64,000 nucleotides of DNA from Variovorax sp. TBS-050B (GCF_029893635.1 NZ_JARXYR010000002.1:806001-870000), one strand, 5' to 3'; positions 31,657 to 47,633 are shown, counted from the stretch's first letter. Made by a program: numbers and translations. Notes: a model not told the origin generated them from the letters alone.

Positions 31657-32168
31657 GATGTTCTTGCCTGTTCTTGCAGCAGGCGGGCGAGGTCGAGCAC
31701 GGGGCAGGGCCGCCCCAGCGCGGTCAGCGCGGCGGTCACCTGGCCGCGGTGATGGGTGCCGTGGTTGAACACGTGGGTCAGCGTGGCGGCGAAAGGCAGC
31801 GCAAGCGGTTCGCCGCGCGTGGTGGTGTAACTCAGCACGCCCTCGAAGCGCTCGGCCGGCCAGCCTTGGATGAGCGGCAGCCAGCGCGCCGCGCCTTCGC
31901 GCAGGCGTGCATCCAGGCGCGCGCGGTCGGGCTCGGCCTCCGCATCGAGCGCCATCGGCGCCGAGACGCCTTCGTCGAAGCGCCGGAACCACAGCAGGTG
32001 CTCGCCCACCAGCAGGTGGTTCAAGGTGCCGTGGATGCTCTTGAAGAACAGGCCCAGGTCGCGCCGGTAGTCCGCCTCGGGCAGTTCCGCCACGGCATCC
32101 AGCAGGCAGTCGACGGCCCAGGCGTTGTAGCGCGCCAGGACGGCGAAGTGCTGCTGCATGGAAGGCAT
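31653..32168 (-). CDS. DinB family protein
   Basis: A 171-residue four-helix protein of the DinB/YfiT fold. The three metal-ligand histidines are visible in GTLNHLLVGEHLLW near residue 50 and HVFNHGTHHRGQVTAAL near 135. DinB-fold proteins include thiol-dependent S-transferases and many proteins of unknown role. The gene is coupled to liuC by an ATGA overlap and lies 18 bases after mccB, so it is expressed with the leucine genes. Confidence 0.87.
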   Translation of the reverse strand: MPSMQQHFAVLARYNAWAVDCLLDAVAELPEADYRRDLGLFFKSIHGTLNHLLVGEHLLWFRRFDEGVSAPMALDAEAEPDRARLDARLREGAARWLPLIQGWPAERFEGVLSYTTTRGEPLALPFAATLTHVFNHGTHHRGQVTAALTALGRPCPVLDLARLLQEQARTS

Positions 32169-32186
32169 GGTCGATCGCTCCCGAAG

Positions 32187-33797
<1,611 letters not shown>

Positions 33798-33823
33798 GTG
33801 GGGGTCAAATTCGGAAACGGGGA

Positions 33824-33931
33824 CCGAACGCAGAGGGCGCGAAGGTTTCGCAGAAATCGCAGAAGAAACTCAAAAAATATGGATTTCCTTCTGCGACTTC
33901 TGCGTAACTTTTGACTTCCTTCTGCGTTCGG
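33824..33931. repeat. Dispersed intergenic inverted repeat, copy 2
   Basis: It begins CCGAACGCAGAGG and ends CTTCTGCGTTCGG, with inner TTTCGCAGAAATCGCAGAAG and CTTCTGCGACTTCTGCG blocks that pair across an A/T-rich centre. It shares the outline and much of the sequence of copies 1 and 3. The copy fills the gap between the mccB start and the acyl-CoA synthetase stop, ending 11 bases before the latter. Confidence 0.85.
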
Positions 33932-33941
33932 ATGTCCGTAT

Positions 33942-35610
<1,669 letters not shown>

Positions 35611-35638
35611 GGCGCCTGTCTCCTGCTGAGGTTGGAAA

Positions 35639-36607
35639 TCAATCCACCGTTGCGCCGGTGTCCTTCACCACGCGCGCCCACTTGACCAGGTCGGCGCGCA
35701 CCAGCGCGCTCAACTGCGCCGAGGTGCCCTTGAAGGGCTCGCAGCCCACGGCGGCAAGCCTGTCCGCCACCTCCTTCTGGTCCAGCGCGCGGGCCACCTC
35801 GGTCTGCAACTGCGCCACGATGGGCGCGGGCGTCCCCGCGGGCGCAAACAGCGCGTACCACGGCGCTTCGCCAAAGCCCTTGAGTGTTTCACCGATGGTC
35901 GGCACATCAGGCAAGGCGGCCACGCGTTTGGCGTTCACCACCCCCAGCACCTTGAGCTTGCCTCCTTTGATGAAGCCCATGACCGAAGGCAGGCTTTGCA
36001 CCGACAAGGGCACCTGCCCGCTCACCACGTCGGTCGCCGCTGCCGCCGAGCCCTTGTAGGGCACGTGCTGGAGCTGGATGCCTGCCTGCTTTTGCAGCAT
36101 TTCACCGATCAGGTGGTTGAGTGTGCCGTTGCCCGCCGAGGCGATGGCGTAGGGGTCGGACCGGGCCTTGGCCTGGGCGATCAGCTCCGCCACGTTGTTG
36201 GCGGGAAAGGACGGGTTGGCGACCAGCACATAGCCCGCCGTGGCGACGGGTGCGACCGGCTCGAAGTCCTTGACCGCGTCGAAGCCGGGGTTCTTGTAGA
36301 GCGCGGGACCGACCACATGGGCGCTGTCCGCCGTGAGCAGCAGCGTGTAGCCGTCACGCCTGGCGCGCGCCAGCGCCGCCGTGGCCAGCGTGCCGCCCGC
36401 GCCGGGACGGTTGTCCACGAGCACGCTCTGGCCCATTTGCTCCGACAGGCGCTGCGCCACGACGCGCGCGATGGCATCGTTTGCGCCGCCGGCGGCCTGG
36501 GGAACGATGAGGGTGATGGGTCTGGACGGGTATTTGTCCTGGGCGAAAGCGGCCGTGCACAACGCGGCGGCCACGGCCAGCGCGGCATGGCGGCGAGTCA
36601 AGGTCAT
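35639..36607 (-). CDS. Bug family (TctC-like) solute-binding protein
   Basis: A 322-residue periplasmic receptor with a short signal (LTRRHAALAVAAALCTAAFAQ) and the mature hallmark YPSRPITLIVPQAAGGANDAIAR, then HVPYKGSAAAATDVV. The start at 36607 has GAGGAG about 10 bases upstream. It is inserted between isovaleryl-CoA dehydrogenase and the acyl-CoA synthetase on the same strand, perhaps supplying a branched acid to that synthetase. Its wording at wobble positions seems slightly less GC-biased than its neighbours, which may mean later insertion. Confidence 0.9.
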   Translation of the reverse strand: MTLTRRHAALAVAAALCTAAFAQDKYPSRPITLIVPQAAGGANDAIARVVAQRLSEQMGQSVLVDNRPGAGGTLATAALARARRDGYTLLLTADSAHVVGPALYKNPGFDAVKDFEPVAPVATAGYVLVANPSFPANNVAELIAQAKARSDPYAIASAGNGTLNHLIGEMLQKQAGIQLQHVPYKGSAAAATDVVSGQVPLSVQSLPSVMGFIKGGKLKVLGVVNAKRVAALPDVPTIGETLKGFGEAPWYALFAPAGTPAPIVAQLQTEVARALDQKEVADRLAAVGCEPFKGTSAQLSALVRADLVKWARVVKDTGATVD

Positions 36608-36653
36608 GGGTTGTTGTCTCCTCGTTGTCATTCGAAAGCCCCGCTGTCCAGAT

Positions 36654-37826
36654 TCAGGCCGTCTCTGCGAACAGCTCGCGACCGATGAGCATGCGGCGGA
36701 TCTCGCTCGTGCCCGCGCCGATCTCGTAGAGCTTGGCATCGCGCCACAGCCGCTCGACCGGGAACTCCTTGGTGTAGCCCACGCCGCCGAGCGCCTGGAT
36801 CGCCTCGCCGGCCATCCAGGTCGCCTTCTCGGCCGAGTACAGGATCGCGCCGGCCGCGTCCTTGCGGAAGGTGCGCGCATGGTCGTTGCGGTCGCAGGCC
36901 TTGCCCACCGCGTACACGTAGGCGCGCGTGGCCTGCCAGGTCGAGTACATGTCGGCGATCTTGCCCTGCATGAGCTGGAACTCGCCGATGCTCTGGCCGA
37001 ACTGCTTGCGCTCGTGGACGAAGGGCAGCACCACGTCCATGCAGGCGGCCATGATGCCCAGCGGGCCGCCCGAGAGCACCGCGCGTTCGTAGTCGAGGCC
37101 GCTCATCAGCACCTTGGCGCCGTTGCCCTCGCCGCCGAGCACGTTCTCCTCGGGCACTTCGCAGTTGTCGAAGAACAGCGGATAGGTGTTGGAGCCGCGC
37201 ATGCCGAGCTTGTCGAGCTTGGTGCCGGCCGAGAAGCCCTTGAAGCCCTTCTCGACGATGAAGGCCGTCATGCCGCGCGCGCCCATCTCGGGCTCGGTCT
37301 TGGCGTAGATCACCAGCGTGTCGGCGTCCCCGCCGTTGGTGATCCACATCTTGCCGCCGTTGAGCACGTAGTAGCCGTTCTTCTTCTCGGCCTTGAGCTT
37401 CATGCTCACCACGTCGGAGCCGGCGTTGGGTTCGCTCATCGCGAGCGCGCCCACGTGCTCGCCGCTCACGAGCTTGGGCAGGTATTTCTTCTTCTGCGCC
37501 TCGCTGCCGTTGCGGTGGATCTGGTTCACGCACAGGTTCGAGTGCGCGCCGTACGAGAGGCCCACCGAGGCCGAGGCGCGCGAGACTTCCTCCATCGCCA
37601 CGATGTGCGCGAGGTAGCCGAGCTCGGTGCCGCCGTATTCCTCCTTCACCGTCATGCCGTGCAGGCCGAGGTCGCCGAGCTTCTTCCACAGGTCGTGCGG
37701 GAACAGGTTCTCGCGGTCGATCTCGGCCGCGCGCGGCGCGATCTCGTTGGCGGCGAAGTCGGCGACGGCGTCGCGCAGCGAATCGATGGTCTCGCCCAGG
37801 TCGAAATTCAGGCCGGGGGTGCTCAT
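36654..37826 (-). CDS. liuA: Isovaleryl-CoA dehydrogenase
   Basis: A 390-residue FAD enzyme oxidising isovaleryl-CoA to 3-methylcrotonyl-CoA. The segment [22 protein letters not shown] near residue 245 has the glutamate that serves as catalytic base in isovaleryl-CoA dehydrogenases; most other acyl-CoA dehydrogenases place it elsewhere. Flavin-loop motifs [16 protein letters not shown] and [17 protein letters not shown] and the C-terminal [31 protein letters not shown] are intact. The start at 37826 has AGGAG 8 bases upstream; the ATG two codons earlier would be too close to it. It is divergent from an AraC regulator. Confidence 0.94.
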   Translation of the reverse strand: MSTPGLNFDLGETIDSLRDAVADFAANEIAPRAAEIDRENLFPHDLWKKLGDLGLHGMTVKEEYGGTELGYLAHIVAMEEVSRASASVGLSYGAHSNLCVNQIHRNGSEAQKKKYLPKLVSGEHVGALAMSEPNAGSDVVSMKLKAEKKNGYYVLNGGKMWITNGGDADTLVIYAKTEPEMGARGMTAFIVEKGFKGFSAGTKLDKLGMRGSNTYPLFFDNCEVPEENVLGGEGNGAKVLMSGLDYERAVLSGGPLGIMAACMDVVLPFVHERKQFGQSIGEFQLMQGKIADMYSTWQATRAYVYAVGKACDRNDHARTFRKDAAGAILYSAEKATWMAGEAIQALGGVGYTKEFPVERLWRDAKLYEIGAGTSEIRRMLIGRELFAETA

Positions 37827-37905
37827 GAGCATGTCTCCTCTCTGTGGGGAAGCGCGCGGCAGCCCAGCCCGCCGCGCGCGAAAGCCGCAGCTTACGCCCG
37901 GCAGG

Positions 37906-37942
37906 CCCGCATTTGGCGCCACAATGGTTGCAAATCGCGCCA
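37906..37942. promoter_or_regulatory. Predicted AraC-type direct-repeat operator, liuA-araC intergenic region
   Basis: The box gttgcaaatcgcgcca (37927-37942) is identical over 16 bases to a box before the HMG-CoA lyase gene. A second, weaker box, cccgcatttggcgcca, stands exactly 21 bases away (37906-37921) and shares GCA and GCGCCA. It lies 80-116 bases upstream of liuA and 19-55 bases upstream of the regulator start, so it could serve activation of liuA and autoregulation together. Confidence 0.6.
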
Positions 37943-37960
37943 CACCCTTTTGCCCTCGCC

Positions 37961-38986
37961 ATGGCCCCGCCCACCCTGCCCAAGCCCCCGCGCGCCGCCA
38001 CGCCGATGGCCTTCGTCCGAGCCATCGTGCGGGCCTACGAACACTACGGCGTCAGCCCCGCCGCCGCCCTCGCCCAGGCACAGATCGCGCCGCGCGACAT
38101 CGACCGCGCCGACGCCCGCGTCACCGCCGCCCAGTTCGAGGCGCTCAATGCCCACGCCATGCAGGAACTCGATGACGAGGCCCTGGGCTGGTTCTCGCGC
38201 CGGCTGCCCTGGGGCAGCTACGGCATGCTGTGCCGCGCCTCCCTCACCGCGCCCGACCTCGGGGTGGCCATCAAGCGGTGGTGCCGGCACCACCGGCTGC
38301 TGACCGACGACATCGTGCTGCACCTCGGCGTGGCCGACGGCGTCGCCACCATCTCCATCGAGGAGCGCCGCGCCCTCGGCGACTTCCGCGAGTTCTGCCT
38401 GGTGTCGATCCTGCGCTTCCTGCACGGCTACGCCAGCTGGGCCATCGACTCGCGCGTCTCGCTGCGCGAGGCCGCCTTCCCCTTCGATGCGCCGGCGCAT
38501 GCGGACGCCTACCCGCTGATGTTCGGCGGCGCCCTGCGCTTCGGCGCGCGACAGGCCGGCTACAGCTTCGACGAGCGCTACCTCGCACTGCCGCTGCAGC
38601 GCGACGAGCGCGCCCTGCGCGCCATGCTCAAGCGCGCCCTGCCGCTCACCGTGCTGCAGTACCGGCGCGACCGCCTGCTGGGCCAGCGCGTGCGCGAACT
38701 GCTGCGCACCCGCCCCGCCGAGACCGGCAGCGCCGAGGGCGTGGCCATCCTGCTGAACATGTCGAGCCGCACCCTGCACCGCCAACTGCGCGACGAGGGA
38801 CTGAGCCTGCAGGCGCTCAAGGACGAAGTGCGGCACGCGCAGGCGGTGGAGCGGCTGAGGCGCACCACGCAGCCGATCAAGCAGATTGCGCTGGAGGTGG
38901 GGTTTCGCAATGAGAAGAGCTTCGTGCGGGCGTTCCGGCAGTGGACGGGGGTGGCGCCGGGAGTATTTCGGAGGGTGCAGAGATGA
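37961..38986 (+). CDS. AraC family transcriptional regulator
   Basis: A 341-residue regulator with the OruR-like arrangement: an N-terminal effector-binding domain of about 200 residues ([22 protein letters not shown] onward) and a C-terminal double helix-turn-helix ([40 protein letters not shown], then [32 protein letters not shown]). The start could be 37961 or the ATG at 38006. Its divergence from liuA and the shared boxes at liuA and HMG-CoA lyase mark it as the likely controller of the leucine pathway. That role is inferred. Confidence 0.9.
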   Translation: MAPPTLPKPPRAATPMAFVRAIVRAYEHYGVSPAAALAQAQIAPRDIDRADARVTAAQFEALNAHAMQELDDEALGWFSRRLPWGSYGMLCRASLTAPDLGVAIKRWCRHHRLLTDDIVLHLGVADGVATISIEERRALGDFREFCLVSILRFLHGYASWAIDSRVSLREAAFPFDAPAHADAYPLMFGGALRFGARQAGYSFDERYLALPLQRDERALRAMLKRALPLTVLQYRRDRLLGQRVRELLRTRPAETGSAEGVAILLNMSSRTLHRQLRDEGLSLQALKDEVRHAQAVERLRRTTQPIKQIALEVGFRNEKSFVRAFRQWTGVAPGVFRRVQR

Positions 38987-39034
38987 GCGCAGGGCCTACT
39001 TTCATTTCCACATCGACCGGGTCGCGGCCATACC

Positions 39035-40375
39035 TTAGAACGTCCTCAGGTCGCGCTTAATCTCCACCGGGTTCAGTCGGCCAAGCACAACTGGGGGCAG
39101 GTCAAGTACCAGAGAGAGCTCCTTTCGAATGAGCTCTTGCAGCATCTTCTGGGCTGCGTGCACGACTTGTAAATCAGAGGGTGGCAACCGATGTCTTCGT
39201 GCGTGCACAAGATCGCCTCTCTTTGCAAAGATAGCTCGAAGTCGTTCTCGTAGCTCACTGCGATTCTCAGCACTGGTCCCCATCAGATATGCGAATCGCT
39301 CTGAGAGGCGTGCAGTTATCCCTAGCTCGTACGACCCAGAATTGCTGTCCCCAAGAATAGCTTCGATGCCAATGCAGCTTTGTACTAGCGACAACGTCTG
39401 ATTGGTTGTCACTAGCGAATCGATCAACCACTCCATGCCTGCTGCAATCCGAAGAGCATGGTCGTCTGAATGCAGCAGAGAGAGAAAGCGAACAATAGGA
39501 TGGAGGTCGAGTGCCAGGTTGCGATGCTCCGAAGACGCGACTTCTCTTCCATCTGAATAGTTAAAGGTTACGCCGCGAAGAAAGTTTTCGAAATCCCGTG
39601 ACATCTTTTCTGGCCTCCGCTCCTCTCCGTGGACTGCGTGAACCGCGATATGTGCGATGGTTCGAGGCCCGGAGTTCTGGTCCCTGCCACGGAAAATTTC
39701 CCGCCGCTCTAGCAAACCGATCTCCAGTCCATAGAAAACGAGAATCTTCACGGACGTAAGCGCACGTGGAAGCAATGCAGGCTCATCTCCATAGAGAAGA
39801 TCCGGGAGTGCACCGGACTCGGCTATGCGCAAGTAAACGGAGTCTTGCTCCAACAGAAACGAGCTGATAGGGCGGAGCGCTTCGCGCGCCTCATCGACTG
39901 TAATGGCGCCCTCCAGTAGGTTCCCTGAACCGAAAGGAAAACTCGGGCGAACTATTTCCTTGATTTCTTTGAGAGGCGAACTTGTTCTGATCAGAGCGAC
40001 TTGGTCGGAGAGAACAAGAATCTCCTCGTCAAGATAGCTGGGATCTAAGCCTGGGAGTTCTACATAGACAAAGTAGTCTCTCGGATAGGATTCGATCTCT
40101 GCCAGCAAATGCCGCTCGAGCGCGCTGTACATCAAGGCCGGATCCCCGAGAACTCGTGCGCTCGCGGTGTGAGCGACCTTGAGCCGAGCTTCTTCGACCA
40201 ATTCCTTGACGTCGTCGATCGACCATATGTCTCTCCACGGTTGGTCTTGAAGAAGAACCTCACAGAAGCGATCGGTTGCAGTGTCGAGCACTTCGACCTC
40301 CGCGCCTGGCATTATTTTCCAGGTGCGCAGATAGCTTACGAGGGCCTTCTTCTGCGGGGTAGTTAGCGCAACCAT
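39035..40375 (-). CDS. Apea-like HEPN domain protein (low-GC insert)
   Basis: A 446-residue protein of no characterised function. The C-terminal part (about 320-430) looks like an Apea-type HEPN domain: SLVQSCIGIEAILGD, LSERFAYLMG, LRERLRAIFAKRGDLVHARR. It contains the Rx4H motif (RGDLVH near residue 383-388) that forms the RNase site in active HEPN proteins. The N-terminal half is a mixed fold (DYFVYVELPGLDPSYLDEEILVL). Base composition falls to roughly 45-50 percent GC, far below the neighbours, marking recent transfer. AGGAG stands 7 bases before the start. HEPN proteins of this kind often belong to antiphage or toxin systems, but no partner gene accompanies it here. Confidence 0.75.
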   Translation of the reverse strand: MVALTTPQKKALVSYLRTWKIMPGAEVEVLDTATDRFCEVLLQDQPWRDIWSIDDVKELVEEARLKVAHTASARVLGDPALMYSALERHLLAEIESYPRDYFVYVELPGLDPSYLDEEILVLSDQVALIRTSSPLKEIKEIVRPSFPFGSGNLLEGAITVDEAREALRPISSFLLEQDSVYLRIAESGALPDLLYGDEPALLPRALTSVKILVFYGLEIGLLERREIFRGRDQNSGPRTIAHIAVHAVHGEERRPEKMSRDFENFLRGVTFNYSDGREVASSEHRNLALDLHPIVRFLSLLHSDDHALRIAAGMEWLIDSLVTTNQTLSLVQSCIGIEAILGDSNSGSYELGITARLSERFAYLMGTSAENRSELRERLRAIFAKRGDLVHARRHRLPPSDLQVVHAAQKMLQELIRKELSLVLDLPPVVLGRLNPVEIKRDLRTF

Positions 40376-40572
40376 GAGCGACTCCTGAGAGCATCGCGCC
40401 CCTCGCCTTCTCCGAATGACGGATATGACACTCTACTCAGATGTGCCGCCTCATCGTCATTGCGCCACCGTACAAGCGAATCGGCAGAACTCCCGCTCCA
40501 CCAGTTGCGTCAGGATTCCAGGCAGGCATGCGCGCGTCATGGCGGCACGCGGGGCTAGGGACTGCCCGCGGT
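40376..40572. other. Gap upstream of the HEPN gene
   Basis: This 197-base stretch holds no convincing gene. The half next to the HEPN gene keeps its low-GC composition and must carry its promoter; CATATC near 40430 could be a -10 element on the minus strand. GC content returns to the chromosomal level by about 40530. No tRNA end, integrase or clear direct repeat marks an attachment site. Confidence 0.5.
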
Positions 40573-40890
40573 TCAGGCAATCTGCGCCAGCGCCGCAGCA
40601 ATCGACGCACTGTCCTCCGGCCGCACCAGCTTCGCCACCTCGCGTCCGTCGCGCATGAACACCAGCGTCGGCCAGAGCTTGACGCCGAAGGAGCGGCCGA
40701 GCGGGCGGCCGCTGCCGTCCTCGACCTTGATGCGGGGGATGTTCGGGTACTGGGCGAAGGCCTCTGCGATGTTCGGCTGCGCGGCCTTGCAGATGCCGCA
40801 CCAGTTGGTGCCGAACTCGACCACGGCGGGGCCCTTGAGGGCATCGATCTCGGCGCGCTCGGGCTGCTCGGTCTTGTATTCGGAAGTCAT
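40573..40890 (-). CDS. Thioredoxin family protein
   Basis: A 105-residue thioredoxin-fold protein. The active site is WCGIC (cysteines 31 and 34), rather than the usual WCGPC, followed by KAAQPNIAEAF. The cis-proline is in GVKLWPTLVFMRDG near residue 73. The missing active-site proline should alter the redox potential. It has no signal peptide, so it works in the cytoplasm. The next gene on the same strand, a HAD phosphatase, is 86 bases upstream. Confidence 0.88.
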   Translation of the reverse strand: MTSEYKTEQPERAEIDALKGPAVVEFGTNWCGICKAAQPNIAEAFAQYPNIPRIKVEDGSGRPLGRSFGVKLWPTLVFMRDGREVAKLVRPEDSASIAAALAQIA

Positions 40891-40976
40891 TGCGCTCTGG
40901 CTCCTTTCTTCGACGTTCTGGCATTGGCTGCTGCCATTGCAGCAGAAAGCCCGCGGGCCTGTTCGTGGCAGGGGCT

Positions 40977-41669
40977 TCAGGCCGGCTGCATGCCGTGGCC
41001 CGCGAGCAGCGCGTGCAGTTGGCGCATGTCGCTGAACACCTGCCGGGCGCCGACGCTGCGCAGCGCCTCGGGGCCGCTGTGGCCCGATTCGCCGGTGCTG
41101 TAGCCGAACACGGTCGCGCCCGCCGCCACGCCGGCCGTGGCGCCGGTGACGGTGTCTTCCACCACCGCGCAGCGCTTCGGATCGACACCGAGCGCGGCGG
41201 CCGCGGCGAGGTAGACGTCGGGATGCGGCTTGGAGCGCGGCATTTCGTGGCCGCTGAAGATGCGGCCTTCGAAGAAGTCGATCAGCCCCGTCTTGGCGAG
41301 CTGCAGCTCGACCTTGTGCCGATCCGCGCCCGAGGCGCAGGCAATGCGGCCGTCGAGCGCGCCGTGGATCTTCCGGATCGCCTCGACGGCATGCGGGATG
41401 GCCTCGAGGTTGCGTTCGAGCGCTTCGTTGCGGCGCGCCCTGAACGTGCGGAGCCAATCCTCGGTGATGCGGAAGCCGGTCTTCGATTCGATCAGCGCCG
41501 CCTCGTCCTTCACGGCCTTGCCGGTGAAGGCGTTCATCGCCTCTTCGGTGCTCAGGCGCCAGCCGAGTTCGCCGAGCATCTCGGCGAGCACGCGGTTGGT
41601 GATGGGTTCGGAATCGACGAGGACGCCGTCGCAGTCGAAGAGGACGGCGTCGAAGGGGAATGCGGACAT
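40977..41669 (-). CDS. HAD superfamily phosphatase, beta-phosphoglucomutase-like
   Basis: A 230-residue HAD hydrolase. Motif I is LFDCDGVLVDSEP (nucleophile Asp 12, acid/base Asp 14), motif II is ACASGAD near residue 110, and motifs III/IV are SKPHPDVYLAAAAALGVDPKRCAVVEDTVTG near 145-175. The helical cap after motif I is the subclass I type of beta-phosphoglucomutase and sugar-phosphatase relatives. The substrate is probably a small sugar phosphate and is not determinable. Confidence 0.87.
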   Translation of the reverse strand: MSAFPFDAVLFDCDGVLVDSEPITNRVLAEMLGELGWRLSTEEAMNAFTGKAVKDEAALIESKTGFRITEDWLRTFRARRNEALERNLEAIPHAVEAIRKIHGALDGRIACASGADRHKVELQLAKTGLIDFFEGRIFSGHEMPRSKPHPDVYLAAAAALGVDPKRCAVVEDTVTGATAGVAAGATVFGYSTGESGHSGPEALRSVGARQVFSDMRQLHALLAGHGMQPA

Positions 41670-41743
41670 GGGTGCGGTGTTCTGGGACAGGAGGGGAAGC
41701 GCCGGGGCCGATGGTAGCAACCGCAGCCTTCCCCTCGCCCGCC

Positions 41744-43813
<2,070 letters not shown>

Positions 43814-43846
43814 GGGGCTGATTGTGCGGGCCCGCGGCCCGGTTCG

Positions 43847-44278
43847 TCAACCGGGGGTCTGCAGATCGCCGTCGAGGTAGTACCAGCGCCCGTCGGCCTC
43901 GCGCACGAAGCGGCTGCGTTCGTGCAGGCGCGTGGCGGCGCCGGTGCTGCTGCGCTGGCGCGCGACGAACTCGACCTCGGCATGGTCGGCATCGAGCACC
44001 GAGCGCGAGCGCACGTCGAGCCCCAGCCATTTGACGCCCGGCTCGAACTCGATCGAGGCCGGCCGCTTCGAGGGATGCCAGGTGGCGAGCAGATAGGGCC
44101 CGCGCTCGAGCACGAAGGCGGTATAGCGCGAGCGCATCAGCGACTCGGCATCGGGCGCGGGCGCATGCTCGAAGTCTTCGACGTGGCGGCCGCAGCACAT
44201 CGCGTAGGCGATGGGCTTGTCGCGGCGGTCGGTGCGGCCGCAGGGGCACGGGCCGGAAGTGGGGGCGGTGGCGCTCAT
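43847..44278 (-). CDS. YchJ family protein
   Basis: A 143-residue protein with an N-terminal SEC-C-like zinc motif, GPCPCGRTDRRDKPIAYAMCCGR, followed by the YchJ core, DAESLMRSRYTAFVLERGPYLLATWHPSKRP. The middle domain has an NTF2-like fold in solved relatives. No firm function is known. It lies 34 bases from the thiC riboswitch and reads in the same direction, so thiC could receive some readthrough from it. It is divergent from the LuxR regulator. Confidence 0.87.
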   Translation of the reverse strand: MSATAPTSGPCPCGRTDRRDKPIAYAMCCGRHVEDFEHAPAPDAESLMRSRYTAFVLERGPYLLATWHPSKRPASIEFEPGVKWLGLDVRSRSVLDADHAEVEFVARQRSSTGAATRLHERSRFVREADGRWYYLDGDLQTPG

Positions 44279-44389
44279 GAAGACCGCTATTGGAACATCT
44301 TCGCCGCCAGGGGCCCGCGCGGTGCGTGGAACTCCTGTTGGCGCGGCGCTTGCTCGTCGCTAGCCTCCCACCCCAGAGGAGATGATGCG

Positions 44390-45160
44390 ATGTACCTCAA
44401 GGCCTCCGAGCAACAGGCGCTGCGCGGCGTGTTCGCGCTGCTCGCCGAAGACTGCGGCGAGCGCGAGATCCGCGAGCGCCTCGGCCGGGCGCTGCTCGAC
44501 CTGCTGCGCGCCGACCAGTTCGCCTCCTACGTGTGGGACGCCGGGCGCGGCCATTTCGGGCAACGCGTGGCGCTGAACATGGACCCCGCCAACCTCGACC
44601 GCTACGGCGAATGGCACCAGCACCACGATCCGATCACCTTCGTGCTGCAGTCGCGGCGCCGCGCCACGCGCGTGACCGAGGTGATGCCGCAGCGCGCGCT
44701 GATGCGCACGCCCTTCTTCTGCGACTTTCTCGCGCGCGACGGGCTGCATTGGGGCATGAACCTGCATGCCTTCGACGGCGCGCGCGCATTGGGCGACCTG
44801 CGGATCTGGCGCGTCAGGGGCCGCGGCGATTTCGGCGATCACGAGAAGGCGCTGCTGGACCTCGTCGAACCGGCCTTCGCGGGTGCGCTGCGGCGTGCGC
44901 AGCATCAACAACAACAGCAGCAGCAGCAAGTCGGCTCGGACTCCCCGGCCGGTGCCGCAGCGGCATGGGCACTGCTGAGCGCGCGCGAGCGCCAGGTGGC
45001 CGACGCGGTGCGCGAGGGGCTGACCGACAAGGCGATCGCGCGGCACATGGGCGTGAGCGTGCCCACCGTGCGCACCTACCTGCGCCGCATCTTCGACAAG
45101 CTCGGCATCGCACGGCGGTCGGCGCTGGCCGGATGGACGGCCGCGGCGCCGCCGCGCTGA
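44390..45160 (+). CDS. LuxR family regulator with a polyglutamine linker
   Basis: A 256-residue regulator. The C-terminal GerE-type helix-turn-helix spans about residues 195-245 (LLSARERQVADAVREGLTDKAIARHMGVSVPTVRTYLRRIFDKLG). The N-terminal 165 residues are a sensor-like domain I cannot name. QHQQQQQQQQ (171-180) links the two and is encoded by mixed CAA and CAG codons, a tract open to length change. The start at 44390 has GAGGAG 8 bases upstream. The amidase gene downstream is convergent, with only 21 bases between stops. Confidence 0.88.
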   Translation: MYLKASEQQALRGVFALLAEDCGEREIRERLGRALLDLLRADQFASYVWDAGRGHFGQRVALNMDPANLDRYGEWHQHHDPITFVLQSRRRATRVTEVMPQRALMRTPFFCDFLARDGLHWGMNLHAFDGARALGDLRIWRVRGRGDFGDHEKALLDLVEPAFAGALRRAQHQQQQQQQQVGSDSPAGAAAAWALLSARERQVADAVREGLTDKAIARHMGVSVPTVRTYLRRIFDKLGIARRSALAGWTAAAPPR

Positions 45161-45181
45161 CCGCGCGCCGTCGCTGCCGGC

Positions 45182-46699
<1,518 letters not shown>

Positions 46700-46796
46700 G
46701 GCGGGAACTCCGACGTAGAGGCCGCCATGCTGCGCCGCTGGAGCTCGCCTGTCTGTCGTCGAAACCGACGACACGGGCGGCGGGCGAGCGTCGCGG

Positions 46797-47633
46797 CTAC
46801 TGGAACAGCACCCACTCCGGGCGCATGTTGAAACGCACCGGCAGGATGCTCACGCCGAGCCCGCTGGTCACGTACATGCGCCGGCCCTGGTGCGCAATCC
46901 AGCCATAGGCCCATTCGCGCGGTGCGCGACCCGGCACCACCAGCGCGCCGAGGCCCGGCAGGCTGATCTGGCCGCCATGCGTGTGCGCGGCGACCACCAG
47001 GCCTTTGGTGGGCGGCATCGCGGCGAAGCTGAAGGGGTCGTGCATCATGACCAGCGTCGGTGCGCCGGGCGGAACGCCGGCCAGCGCAAGTTCAGGCCGC
47101 GAATGGCCGGTCGAGCCGTCGCCGATCCCGACAACCCAGAGCGCATGGCCCGGCAGGCGTACCGACGCGTTCTCGAGCACGCGGATGCCCTGCGCCGTCA
47201 GCGCCCGGGCGATGCGCTCGCCGTCGTGCCACCAGTCATGGTTGCCGAGCACCGCATACACGCCCTGCGGCGCCTTCAGCCGGCCGAGCACGGCGGCCAT
47301 GTCTTCGATGGCGAAGTCCTCGTCCTCGCCCGAACCGGCAAGGAAGTCGCCCGGCAGCAGCACCACGTCGGGCCGCGCCGCATTGATCTGGTCGACGATG
47401 CGCGCGGCGCGCTCCGCACTCGTCACCCGCCACAGCGATTGCGTGCTCAGATGCCAGTCGGCCGCCACCGCGACCTTGAGGCCCGCGGGTGCCTGCCATG
47501 ACGCCGAGCCCAGCGGCTCGATGCGCGCGGCCACCCAGCGCGGCTCGATGACCACCGTCCACACCACCAGCGCCAGCAGCACCAGCGCTGCGGCGATCCG
47601 GCCAACGGGCAGCCCGCGGCGCGTGCCGCTCAC
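46797..47633 (-). CDS. Metallophosphoesterase, YaeI/YkuE-like
   Basis: A 278-residue calcineurin-like phosphoesterase with an N-terminal membrane helix (GRIAAALVLLALVVWTVVI). Metal-binding motifs are AADWHLS, LLPGDFLAG, LGNHDWWHDGE and AAHTHGGQISLPG. Relatives hydrolyse UDP-sugars or lipid A precursors at the membrane. The start is a GTG at 47633, which overlaps the stop of the acyl-CoA dehydrogenase gene as GTGA. There is no ATG in the frame before the membrane helix. Confidence 0.85.
   Translation of the reverse strand: MSGTRRGLPVGRIAAALVLLALVVWTVVIEPRWVAARIEPLGSASWQAPAGLKVAVAADWHLSTQSLWRVTSAERAARIVDQINAARPDVVLLPGDFLAGSGEDEDFAIEDMAAVLGRLKAPQGVYAVLGNHDWWHDGERIARALTAQGIRVLENASVRLPGHALWVVGIGDGSTGHSRPELALAGVPPGAPTLVMMHDPFSFAAMPPTKGLVVAAHTHGGQISLPGLGALVVPGRAPREWAYGWIAHQGRRMYVTSGLGVSILPVRFNMRPEWVLFQ

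Noticed and set aside
38987..40572. Attachment site or target duplication flanking the HEPN insert
   Set aside because: The only shared string is a short ATGAGCG near both ends, which is expected by chance; no tRNA end or integrase is present.
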